A DNA stretch of 64,000 nt from Rosellinia necatrix. Lineage: Eukaryota; Ascomycota; Sordariomycetes; Xylariales; Xylariaceae. The translations under genes and the position numbers were made by a program. A model generated the notes under the pieces. It did no database searches. It saw only the letters and a program-made list of their open reading frames with translations, and was not told the DNA's origin. Below, piece by piece: positions 1-8,631 of this stretch (position 1 is its first letter; each line of letters opens with the position of its first letter). The stretch spans positions 2,480,001 to 2,544,000 of the forward strand of contig JAGYVD010000009.1 of the NCBI GenBank assembly GCA_021209875.1, read 5' to 3'.

Positions 1-1811
1 GCAAGATAGGCGTTGATGTTTTGACATGACATCAGTGCGGCCCCTCAACTTCTGACGGGAAAGATATACACCCTCTTTGACACAAAGGTCTGTCACCAGC
101 CGAGACTTTGGGCTGGGATTGTTCCTGATCGGGAAATAGTGGACTTTTCTCGCCTTCTTTGGTACCTTCGAGCTCGGTTCTTTGCTTTGCGGGGCGGCAG
201 TCTCCTCGTCTATGCTGATAGTCGGGCGTGCTATAGCCGGCTTCGGTGCTGCAGGAATCATAGTTGGTGCGCTTACTATCATTTCTAGTTGTGTACCCAA
301 AGAAAGGCGTCCGGGTATGTTGACGAGAGATTGGCTCCTTGTTTTCGACAATCGTCACTGACACTATTCGATCTCTAGCTTTGCTGGGCATGACAATGGG
401 ATGTGAGTTTATAATACGATTCAAGTGCATACCGTGTTTGAGCTGACCACATCTAGTTAATCAACTGGGACTGGTAGCTGGGCCAGTTATCGGGGGTGTT
501 TTGACGTCCTTCAGCACTTGGCGTTGGTGTAAGTTAGGCTTATTCACACAACAAGGTTGTAACATAGCTAACAATCCTAGGTTTTTACATTAACCTGCCT
601 ATCGGTGCTATTGCAGCCGTTGCTATCATTCTGCTCCGCATTCCCCAACAGACGGTTAAACCTCCTGCTCGACTCGTGGCACGCCAGCTGCATCATTATT
701 TGGACCTTATAGGTTTTGTTTTGTTTGCTCCGGCAGTTCTGCAGCTACTCCTTGCCTTACAATACGGCGGTAATCAATTTCCATGGAATTCCTCACGTGT
801 CATTGGTCTCTTCTCTGGCTCCGTTGCCAATTTCATTGTCTGGTTCCTTTGGAATCGGCACAAAGGAGACGGGGCTTTATTGCCCCATGCAATGATAGGT
901 CGGACTGCTGTCTGGGCATCGGGAATTTATCAAGGGTTACTGATGGCAGCGGTATACGGAGGCATCTATTTTCTTCCGATCTACTTCCAGGCTATCAATG
1001 CCGCGAGTCCCTTCTTAAGCGGTGTTTATCTTTTGCCAACCATTTTACCTCAACTTGTCACGGCAGCCTCCTCGGGGCTAATAAGTAAGCCAAACCCGAC
1101 TGTGTCTACTTTGCTAAGGGTTAACATACATTGTAGTATCAAAGATAGGCTATGTAATGCCGTTGGGCTTTCTGTCATCCATCGTTCTATCAGTTGCCAG
1201 CGGCTTGTACTCTTTGCTTCAACCTGGTAGCCCAACAGGAGAGTGGGTTGGATTCCAAGTCATAGGTGGCATTGGATCCGGTGTAGGATTGCAAGTGGTT
1301 CGTATAGCCCTTTGGAAACACCTGTCTATACTTTCCTGCTGACCCGAATTCATAGGCCGTCAACGCTATCCAAGCCGTAACGACCGGAGAGGAATTATCT
1401 TCCGCCATGGCTTTCATGGTTTTTGCCCAGTCACTTGGACCTGCCATCGCTCTTGCTTTGTATAACGTCATTTTCGCTGCAAGCTTGAGGATGCAACTGG
1501 CGGGAAGCGTTCCGAATATCGATGCACAAGCTATTATAAATGCGGGGGCTACGGGCTACCGCAGCCTTGTTCAGCCCGGAGATTTGAATGCCGTCCTGAA
1601 AGCTTATGCTAATAGCATTGATCGCGTGTTCTTCTTGGTCGCTGCTCTGGCGGCTTCCGCCGGCATTTTCGTCTGCGGCATGGGTTGGCATGATGTCAGG
1701 AAAAGGAGTGGGCCAGAGCATGAAAAGAAGTCAACAGGAGCGAGGCAGGATGAGGAGAGAGTTGAAAGTAGTCTAGCAGAAAAGCAGAACGCGCTGGCAT
1801 CGGAAACTTAG
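1..1811 (+). CDS. MFS drug/toxin exporter, DHA2 (14-TM) type, 5' partial
   Basis: This is an integral-membrane multidrug/toxin efflux transporter that probably exports the product of the adjacent RiPP cluster; the export role is inferred from position. The 5' end lies outside the window. Visible exons are about 36-87, 140-314, 379-402, 457-528, 581-1084, 1137-1297 and 1356-1811, and they join in frame. Family signatures seen after splicing are [11 protein letters not shown], the glycine-rich [11 protein letters not shown] segment (motif C-like region of DHA2), GPVIGG, then WRWCFYINLP, which is characteristic of DHA2/azole-resistance-type MFS pumps. Many hydrophobic helices follow. The C-terminus is charged, with a [12 protein letters not shown] stretch, and is probably cytosolic. 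It converges on the first UstYa gene. The exact substrate cannot be read from sequence. Confidence 0.9.
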
Positions 1812-2295
1812 GATATAACTTCGCTCCACCATTTACCAATGGAATAGCACTTGTGTTCATATTTTCTAATAGCGAACTCAGTGCATCTTATTGGTTATTG
1901 ATCAGTGCTCGACAGAAGCTAATTACGCAATGAGAAGAAAGAAACAGCATCTTATTGCAGCGCTGAATTATCCTGATAGTAATGAATATACTTTGGAGAT
2001 CGCCACTAGCTACGTGACATATTTGAGAGATGAAGGAAACGCCTGATGTTCTTTGCTGGCCACTCTATCCCTCCTATGCTCCACCACGCTCTTGGGAATC
2101 TCAGCGGGAGCGTCTTTGAGATCATTGTTGACTTGTATCTGAGGCCTGAGTGCGACATCATATCTCTTTATTTAATAATTACGCTAAGAATCTGATCTCG
2201 TCTTCACAGATGCTACCTCTAAGTGTTTGAAACGGCCAGCTAGGTGTCTACTATAGGTTCCTAAGGCTAATCGAAATTTGCAATGCTTCTTTTTA
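1812..2295. other. Convergent intergenic region
   Basis: This stretch separates the 3' ends of the MFS gene and the first UstYa gene. I see no coding capacity or repeat in it. Because both flanking genes end here, it should mainly hold 3' untranslated sequence. Confidence 0.6.
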
Positions 2296-3346
2296 TCACC
2301 CTGCCGAAGTGAAAATAACAGAGGAAAAGTTCGCCTGTGGTAAAGCATAGAGTTCTGACAAATCCCGACATTGATGTATAACACCCCATCCATTAGGGGC
2401 CGTCCACGCATTATCTCCAACAAACAATGGTTTCTCGAGAGTCAGATCACCGGAGCATATAACTGCCTTTTAGCGAGAATGAGTTAACCGACGATCTCAC
2501 AAGGTCATTGGTTCATAATAGATATTTACACATACCTGACGTAGATATTCGATACAATGATTAACATGTTCCTGCGCTGGCAATTCTCTGCCGTGTTGGA
2601 GTTCGATAATTGCATGCTTAATCTCGCCCTAGATGGATATACTAGGTCGGCTCAAGAGTTTTTCTCATGGATATTTGGGAATATAGCCCTAAAGGGAGAC
2701 TTACAACACAGTGAATTTGGTGGAATACCGAGGGAACATATGCTTCGCTTTCCGGTGACACGTTGTCATAATAGTATTTGTTCATGGGCAAGCCCCCTGT
2801 CAAACCATACTTGGTGGGGTGTGCAATCTCAATCCAAGCGCCTTCAAGCATCGGTTAGTTCTTATACTGTCTGCCAACAATTCCAAGGAGTGGGTGTTAC
2901 CAGCAAATATCTCGTCCCATGGTGCCATCGGCTCCACAGACTTGCCATCAAAATTCCAGAAACCATCGTGGGGATCGGAGTTCACAAATCGAGGATCCTC
3001 CGAGAACAATCGACGAAAGGTAGGAGCTGAGTATGTTTATCAGTTATTGGCCTGCCGCTGTTTGATCATCCGAGATTCTCATCTTCTCACTTAGTATAAA
3101 CTGATCTTGAAGCGTCGAGTCTTGACGGCAAGAGCCGATTTGGAGTGATGCATATCCACCGAGAAGGAGGCCGGTAAATCCCAAGGCTAACGCAAGGAAT
3201 TGCAGTCGTGCTGGACGAGAAGGAGCTGGCTTCTCGCAAGCGGTACAGACATGCGAAACTTCAGTCTGGTCCACAATAGGTTGATACAAGCGTGATGGGA
3301 GGATTGACCAAACATTGATGCCCTTCGAGGATGGCATTTTGCTCAT
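2296..3346 (-). CDS. UstYa-family (DUF3328) oxidase, copy A
   Basis: This is a membrane-anchored oxidase of the UstYa/DUF3328 family, whose members carry out oxidative cyclisation and related steps in fungal RiPP pathways. The five-exon model is 3346-3091, 3026-2901, 2841-2705, 2628-2536 and 2466-2296, giving 260 aa, in frame throughout. A single transmembrane helix lies at about residues 48-67 after a short cytosolic tail. The two HxxHC motifs that define the family are both intact: HQIHC at 168-172 and HVNHC at 194-198, the latter followed by IEYLRQ and an AVICSGDLTLE segment. A phase-0 intron sits directly after the first HxxHC plus one residue. The ATG at 3337 is an alternative start. The leader carries an (AG)n tract. 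Pairing with copy B in subfamily is inferred from the HQ[IL]HC and LRQ context. Confidence 0.88.
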
Positions 3347-3356
3347 TGCGAAACAA

Positions 3357-3380
3357 AGAGAGAGAGAGAGAGAGAGAGAA
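3357..3380. repeat. (AG)n dinucleotide tract in leader of UstYa copy A
   Basis: A run of about twelve AG units lies just upstream of the inferred start codon of the UstYa gene on the minus strand, where it reads as (CT)n. Pyrimidine tracts of this kind are common near fungal transcription starts, so a promoter role is possible. It may equally be a neutral microsatellite. Confidence 0.85.
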
Positions 3381-4285
3381 ATCTTTTTGCCTGGGGAACC
3401 TGCCACGAATGGGTTCCCTCTCGATGATCTTCTGGGGCGCGGACTTGTCTAAGTCTATGCCATTCCATGGGATGTTATCTCAACCCCGCGTTTCCAAGGC
3501 CCTCATTTCCGTGGCCGTCGCCCACAGGATCGTCGCTCCGAGTTAGGTAGAGGTTCTTTTGTCGAATGTGCAGTGGCATGACATTCGCCCGAGCCTGCCA
3601 TCCCTGGACGGGATAAGTGTGATACAGGAAACGCACACGAAAGTGCACATCAGCAGCAACCTGATTTCAATTGGCCAATAAAGGTTCGACTTGTCAGCAC
3701 AAGTCACACGCTCGCGGCACTTCACGCCGGGAAGATGGTACAAGATGCGACATCTACTATGCACGTCAGCTTAATTACGTATCCTCCGCCTAACAGCATT
3801 AATGGGCTTTTGGGCCGCGGGTTCTTGTCATCTGGGTCGGGCCTGGCAATCTTACGCGGGGCAAGTCGCCATCGCGAGATTCTGCTGCATGGTCACCCTC
3901 TCACCGTGGGGTAAGCTGAGTTCCGCATGATAGTTTTTGTCTAGGACTTATCGTCTGCACCCGGTGTCATGAAGTTGGCTTTCGTTGAACTGTTGTGGAT
4001 GGATCCTTTCTACAGCCTTATCTCTACGTGTTATGCGAATCATTAGCTATACCGGCTGCTGATGGCTCTTTCAGCGATGAGTCGGGTACATCCGGAATCA
4101 CTGCAGGCAATCAAGGCACTGCAAAACTGGATTTTGTTTCTTTTCTTTATGGAAAGCGGGGGAAGGGTGTCGTGCCTTATCAACTCGGCGTAACGGCTTC
4201 TCATAGATTGGCATGGACCATATGCCCGTGCGTGAGCCCCTGAGAAAAAAAGAAAAAAAAAGAAGACTATTGTGACGACTCTTAG
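3381..4285. promoter_or_regulatory. Intergenic: upstream region of UstYa copy A, downstream of copy B
   Basis: No coding sequence is supported here. The stretch should contain the promoter of the UstYa copy A gene (minus strand) and the 3' region of copy B. A CGG-N6-CCG inverted triplet at 4083-4094 matches the general layout of Zn2Cys6 factor sites. It lies near the end of copy B rather than at a promoter, so its meaning is doubtful. Confidence 0.4.
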
Positions 4286-5075
4286 TCACGTTGTTGTGGA
4301 GTTCTGGCCTGGCCATTTCATCTGCTGTGCGCTCGTCCATTGCACCAGCTGCTCCCAACTTCTGCACTGGTGTTTAGTGCCAAATCCATCCACTCCGCCC
4401 GCTTCATCCGCAACCTCCAACGTAGTATCAGCGTGGCACATAAGAGTCTGTCGCAGAAGATCGATGCAATGTTGGACATGATGTGGTTGCAGATCCCTCG
4501 GTAAATCTGCTTCGTTGATCTTCTCCCCGTGAACAGCTGCTTTGTGAGAGTGCCAATAAGCTTGTCGAAGCCCATTCTATGCGCGTCAGTAACTGTTGGT
4601 AATCCGCTAGATAGAATCTTCTTACCAGACAATGCAGTTGGTGGAACGAAGAGAAGGTAGTTCTTGTGGGAGCAATGGTTGAGTGCACGAAAAAGCCGCC
4701 GTCCATGGGAAACAACTCGTCCCACAGTTGATCGGTGTAGAGAGAAGGTTCTTCAGTGAAGCTTATGTTATAGCTGAAGCCGTATGCAACTTTTTGGACT
4801 ATAGAAGCTTTTGTGAGCATCAGATATTCAAAACTTGGAAGCGCATGTAACATACGCGTAATTGCTGGATTGACTCTCTCTTGAAACGTCCCATTTCTCC
4901 CAAGAGCAAATCCAAAGATACCACCCAACATGCCGGAGAATACTAGTAGTACTGCAGCAGCAATTCCCTTTGGCCATGCCAAAAAGCGAGGGTTTCCCTG
5001 TGGCGTATTGTCTACCTCTTCTTCGTCATTGTTGGCAGGAGAGTATTTATGGCCGTAAAGTTGCGGGAATAACAT
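4286..5075 (-). CDS. UstYa-family (DUF3328) oxidase, copy B
   Basis: This is the second UstYa-family oxidase, tandem with copy A on the same strand. There are two exons, 5075-4626 and 4576-4286, giving 246 aa. A transmembrane helix lies at about 36-58, after an acidic cytosolic tail. The defining motifs are HQLHC at 145-149 and HVQHC at 183-187, followed by IDLLRQTLMCHADTTLE, a near-consensus UstYa block. A conserved WDELFP segment precedes the first motif. The phase-0 intron again falls right after HxxHC plus one residue. The 5075 start was chosen because it gives the usual short tail before the helix; the frame stays open to an ATG at 5240, but that extension looks non-conserved. It is divergent from copy C across a 566-bp promoter region, suggesting co-regulation. 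Confidence 0.9.
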
Positions 5076-5641
5076 GGTGACTTCCTTCAGTTGCAGCAAG
5101 AATGAGATAAAAGTAGGTCTTTCATGGTGTTTTTCGGTGTTCTGGATCAAACGCCTTTTACACATCAGCCCTTTCCATTGCCGGTAATATGTTGCTGACA
5201 AAGGGGCGTTCATAGAGACACTCCCCATCATTTGATTCATCTTACACCATAGCGTGGTTGAGTACCCTGCTCGCTATTCTCTAATACCCCGCTTGTCGGA
5301 GACTCTGCCGTGCTAAGCTTACATCACTCGGCAGGGGAATGTGGTGGTGTCGTCGATTTAAGAAAAGATCTTCATATGACTGCATTATCTACGATTTGTA
5401 GCAGTGTAGAAGCATAGGGAGGGAATGGCCCAAATGGTTGCGGGCTAGGAGCTGCTACCATTCTGCTCCTGGTATTCCCTCACCCAGAATCGCAGCCGTT
5501 TTCTCACGGAAGTCCTCACGCCAAGGTTGCAACCATTGTTTCCAGTTGGACATCAGCGCTGAGATCACGACTTCGTATTCAGAAACCTCTATCCCATCTT
5601 ACGTCCTTGAGTGCTTGGAGCTATTCGCCTTGAACAATACT
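5076..5641. promoter_or_regulatory. Divergent promoter between UstYa copies B and C
   Basis: This 566-bp stretch separates two outward-facing UstYa genes and should hold both promoters. It contains an inverted CGG-N8-CCG element at 5297-5310. The same spacing occurs once in the divergent promoter between the precursor and copy D (7885-7898). Zn2Cys6 cluster regulators typically bind paired CGG triplets, so this is a candidate site for a pathway regulator, by inference only. Confidence 0.45.
5297..5310. promoter_or_regulatory. Inverted CGG-N8-CCG element (candidate Zn2Cys6 site)
   Basis: CGG and CCG triplets are separated by eight bases within the divergent promoter of UstYa copies B and C. 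The spacing equals that of the element in the precursor/copy D promoter. The spacer bases themselves are not obviously alike. By chance, such a pattern occurs about once per 4 kb. Confidence 0.35.
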
Positions 5642-6595
5642 ATGGCCGCCGACAACCCATCCTACAAGTATGATCTTCTCGAAGGACATGCCGTGGTGGC
5701 CCAGAGTCAGAAGGACCGAAGAACGAAGCTATTCCTGTACACTGCCTTGGCAATATCAAGCCTCTTGAACGTTCTCTTGGCGGTAAGATGGTTCGTGTCG
5801 ATACCGAAAGAGACTCATTTCCTAAATTTAGGCCGCTCGTCATACGGTGGGGCGAACCTTTCCTCTCAAAAATTCACTCTAAGCTGACAACTCTTCAGCG
5901 GGTCTTCTCAACGATGTACCCGTGCCGTTCCAATGGACCTCAGAATACAGTGATATCAACAATCCCCGGCTAGATGAACTTTGGCAATTCGATGGGATGT
6001 TTGATTATGGCATGATTGCTCTGACGGATGCCGAGATAGACTCATTGCATCTACTCCCGTCCGAGCAGAGCTTCCCGTGGGATCCAGAGAACAAAAGCTT
6101 ATATCACTTGAACGGGCACCATGGCCTACACTGCCTAGTAAATACTACCCATACTTCCCCTTCCAGTATATCTTAAGTAAGTTACTAATATCCCGATGTC
6201 TCAAGCGCCTCGTCTACACTAGCATCTCTTCCTATCGCGCCTCGACACCTCAGAAAACCCCCTTTGCGCACATAATGCACTGCCTAGACAGTATACGACA
6301 AGATATCATTTGCGCTGCTGACGACTCCCCCCGCTATCTTACAAGAAACGGCTCTCACTCTGGAGAAAGCCAATTGCGTTTTTGTCGCGATTTCAGCAAA
6401 CTGAACGAATGGGCTCGAGAGCGTGACGCGTGCTTCCGTCAGCAGCATGACCTCGCAGATGTTATGGCTCCGATTGAAAAGTTCAAGTATTGTAAGACCG
6501 AGGAGAATAGGGAGGGGTACCTTAACCGGGTGAAGGGCTATTTTGACATGCCAAGTGATTGGCAGTTTCCCGAGCCCGCTGTTCCGTCATGGTGA
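5642..6595 (+). CDS. UstYa-family (DUF3328) oxidase, copy C (HGxHC subtype)
   Basis: This is the third UstYa-family oxidase. Exons 5642-5846, 5899-6137 and 6206-6595 join in frame to give 277 aa. A transmembrane helix lies at about 30-48. The first family motif is HGLHC (143-147) and the second is HIMHC (170-174), followed by LDSIRQDIICAADDSPRY. This LDSxRQDIxCxADD block and the HG[LM]HC form distinguish copies C and D from A and B. Two introns match copy D in position and phase: a phase-1 intron after an S-Y pair, and a phase-0 intron after HxxHC-Leu. The first of these uses a weak GTGGGG donor, chosen because it restores the aligned SYAGL segment, so a different donor is possible. It is divergent from copy B. 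Confidence 0.87.
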
Positions 6596-7258
6596 GCTGA
6601 AACTGATTGATGGTTGTTATATATTCCAGAGATGGAGAGTATGATCCATGGTTTGAATCTCTTTACCAGTCAATTTTTGGGCCTCTTTGAGAATTAGTAC
6701 TTGGATTACGATACAAGAAGTCATACGCAACTAACATGTCAAACCTCGGTCTAAATTTGCAAAACCTGTTTTTATAAATAAAGCACAACTAGTTATTCTA
6801 ACTTTTGTAAGGGGAGGTACGACCCACAGTGTCGAGTGGTTACCTACTACGGTGGGCTTCGTGTCAATTACTAGGATCCATCCCATCTACAACTTCGCTT
6901 TTCGACTGCTACACTTTCTAAACCCTTGAAATGAAAATTAGATGCTTGTGCACGAATTGTAAGGATAATGTTTTTAGTCGTTTTGGGGTTAGTGTGGTTC
7001 CTACTTGGCCTCTCTCTATCCATGACCAGGGCCAGCCACACTCTCAGGGGTCCCCTGGTGCTACTAGTTCAGTCACCCATTCCATTGGTAAGTGCTTGGC
7101 GTTATGATGACAATAGATTCATGATTGGATAACTAGCACTATCAATTGGACGCCAGGTCAAGATCACCACAAGTCCGAGCGCATCTTCCCTCTGTTCCCC
7201 CTTCCTGATCCCTCCACCTATCATCACTCTTGCCGCCGTCGCAAGCATTCCCTTCCTT
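6596..7258. other. Intergenic between UstYa copy C and the RiPP precursor
   Basis: The stretch should contain the 3' ends of both convergent flanking genes. From 6931 an ATG opens about 52 codons up to a plausible GTAAGT donor at 7088, with a CLCTNC cysteine pattern near the start. I cannot extend it into a convincing gene, and it may be a scrap of a decayed coding region or mobile element. Confidence 0.4.
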
Positions 7259-7480
7259 TCAAATACCGTAGGCGTCATGAAGCTCCTTGGCGGGGTCAAC
7301 AATGTTCTCCCGAGCCTTAATGCCGTAGGCGTCGTGCAGCTCCTTAGCGGGGTCGATGATATTGTCCCGGGCCTTGATTCCGTAGGCGTCGTGAAGCTCC
7401 TTGGCTGGGTCGATGATGTTATCCCGAGCCTTGATGCCGTAAGCGTCGTGGAGCTCCTTGGCGGGGTCAATAATGCTATC
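7259..7480 (-). repeat. 57-bp tandem repeat array encoding the RiPP core units
   Basis: Three full 57-bp units plus a final 48-bp unit encode the repeated peptide. Units 1 and 2 differ at eight bases, of which seven are silent and one changes Ser to Asn. The last unit carries Asp-to-Glu and Ile-to-Val changes confined to the amino-terminal side of the unit. The array is therefore old enough to have diverged silently but is held constant in protein. Confidence 0.9.
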
Positions 7481-7546
7481 TCGGGCTGGCAAGGCTAAGG
7501 CGCTGATGCCGATACTGAAAGCAGTAATGATGGCGAAGAAACGCAT
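7259..7546 (-). CDS. Repeat-containing secreted RiPP precursor (four HDAYGI core units)
   Basis: This 95-aa protein is read here as the ribosomal peptide precursor of the surrounding UstYa cluster. Residues 1-18 form a classic signal peptide (MRFFAIITAFSIGISALA), followed by LPAR. Four tandem units follow at 23-41, 42-60, 61-79 and 80-95, with consensus DNIIDPAKELHDAYGIKAR; the last unit ends at the stop directly after YGI. DPAKELHDAYGI is identical in all four units, while the codons differ at many third positions, showing selection on the peptide. Each of the first three units ends in K-A-R and the next begins with Asp or Glu. The Tyr-Gly-Ile piece fits the Tyr-X-Ile pattern of cyclised dikaritin cores. 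It is intronless and divergent from copy D. The maturation sites and the cross-link are inference. An alpha-factor-like pheromone is less likely, given the sequence and the UstYa neighbours. Confidence 0.85.
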   Translation of the reverse strand: MRFFAIITAFSIGISALALPARDSIIDPAKELHDAYGIKARDNIIDPAKELHDAYGIKARDNIIDPAKELHDAYGIKARENIVDPAKELHDAYGI

Positions 7547-7884
7547 GATGTTCTATGGTCTGGAGAATTGATGTAAGGTGAAGTTTAATATTGTTGGTCC
7601 GCTTCGCTAATTGTGTATTAGTGAGGGTAAACATAGGGGAAAGGCGAGACTTGTGCGTCGGAGGAAAGGGGAAGGGATTTAAGATGAGAAACAACTTGCG
7701 TTTTCAATGCGCGTCTTCGGGTAATGATGGATATGAGTTGTTGCTCACTTGTGATTTTCGAATTAGGTTCTGGCATATTATATGCAAACTTCCTCCGCTC
7801 CTGGTGTGGCCGAGCTATGAGCCTTAGCGATTTCTCTTTCGACATTCGGCATTTACTACTCGCACTCCTTACGGGTCAACTTCT

Positions 7885-7898
7885 CGGTGGAAGAGCCG
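7885..7898. promoter_or_regulatory. Inverted CGG-N8-CCG element (candidate Zn2Cys6 site)
   Basis: Paired CGG/CCG triplets with an eight-base spacer lie about 340 bp upstream of the precursor start. They share spacing with the element at 5297-5310 in the other divergent promoter of the cluster. A role as a binding site for a cluster regulator is inferred. Confidence 0.35.
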
Positions 7899-8057
7899 GT
7901 ACTTTCCTTCACATGACGAAGACTAGAAGATACATGCGCAACAGCCGACCGAGTTTCCATATCAGGAAATGAGCAGCATAGATTGGTGATCAAGGAGCTA
8001 TTAGAGAATAGCACCAGAAGTGTAGAGTACTCTCAATCCAAATTTCCTTCTGCCGAG

Positions 8058-8354
8058 GTTTGCATGCAACGGGCCATTATCGCTGCTTCTGCCTCCAAGT
8101 GGGAAAGGCTACCGATTTGCTCGATGACCGTGCTACTGCGTCCTGCAAGCAAAAGGCCGTCGTCACCTTTTCTGTAGCCGCGACACAGATCTTCTCTTAG
8201 TGTCAGCACCACGTCAGCACCACTGCAGTTCACATGCAACGGGTCACGATTGAGTCCTTGGGCAGAATCAGAATGAAGCTTCACCAAATATCAGCACTAC
8301 TGCGTTCTGCATGCAACAGGTTACTGTCACGTTAACTTTGATCCAACAGGTCAC
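8058..8354 (+). repeat. Degenerate direct repeats (CATGCAAC-GGGTCAC motif)
   Basis: Related segments occur at about 8058-8080, 8130-8157, 8213-8247, 8291-8325 and 8341-8354. The best two share a CAGCAC..CACTGC..TTC..CATGCAAC core followed by GGGTCAC or AGGTTACTGTCAC. Spacing is uneven, about 77-90 bp for the closest copies. They lie upstream of UstYa copy D and could be repeated regulatory elements or a decayed minisatellite. Confidence 0.55.
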
Positions 8355-8631
8355 TTATACCGCCATCAGGTAAATACATCCCTGTATACAAAATTCCCTC
8401 ATGTGATCTGTACCAACTACATCGAAGTTGTGCAATCATGTTGAATCATGACCCTACTTGACGTCTTCGGCTTGGATTGTGCTGCGTTGCTTTATTAACC
8501 TAAGACTCCTTTTCCATATCATATACCCACACGCCTCCATGCATTGTTGAAAAGTCTCCGGAATATAAAGCTGTAATTATTGTGAACTTGAAGAGCCTTC
8601 GTCAAAATCAAACTCTCCATTTGCTAGAGCA

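Larger units (their letters stand above)
7547..8631. promoter_or_regulatory. Divergent promoter between RiPP precursor and UstYa copy D
   Basis: This 1,085-bp region lies between two outward-facing cluster genes. It holds a CGG-N8-CCG inverted element at 7885-7898. It also holds a family of degenerate direct repeats at about 8058-8354 built around CATGCAAC followed by GGGTCAC-like sequence. Short open frames on both strands lack any family match and are disregarded. Confidence 0.5.

Noticed and set aside
32..430. 132-codon minus-strand frame
   Set aside because: It lies antisense to well-supported exons of the DHA2 transporter and has no family signature.
5076..5240. N-terminal extension of UstYa copy B to the ATG at 5240
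   Set aside because: It would add 55 residues unlike other family members, which have a short tail before the membrane helix.
7102..7498. Other long frames across the precursor repeats on both strands (7102-7470 -, 7277-7498 +)
   Set aside because: They are by-products of the 57-bp repeat. They lack a signal peptide and the silent-site pattern fits only the 7259-7546 frame.
7259..7546. Alpha-factor-like mating pheromone precursor
   Set aside because: It has a signal peptide and repeats but no Lys-Arg sites with Ste13-type dipeptides and no resemblance to known ascomycete pheromone cores, and it lies among UstYa genes.
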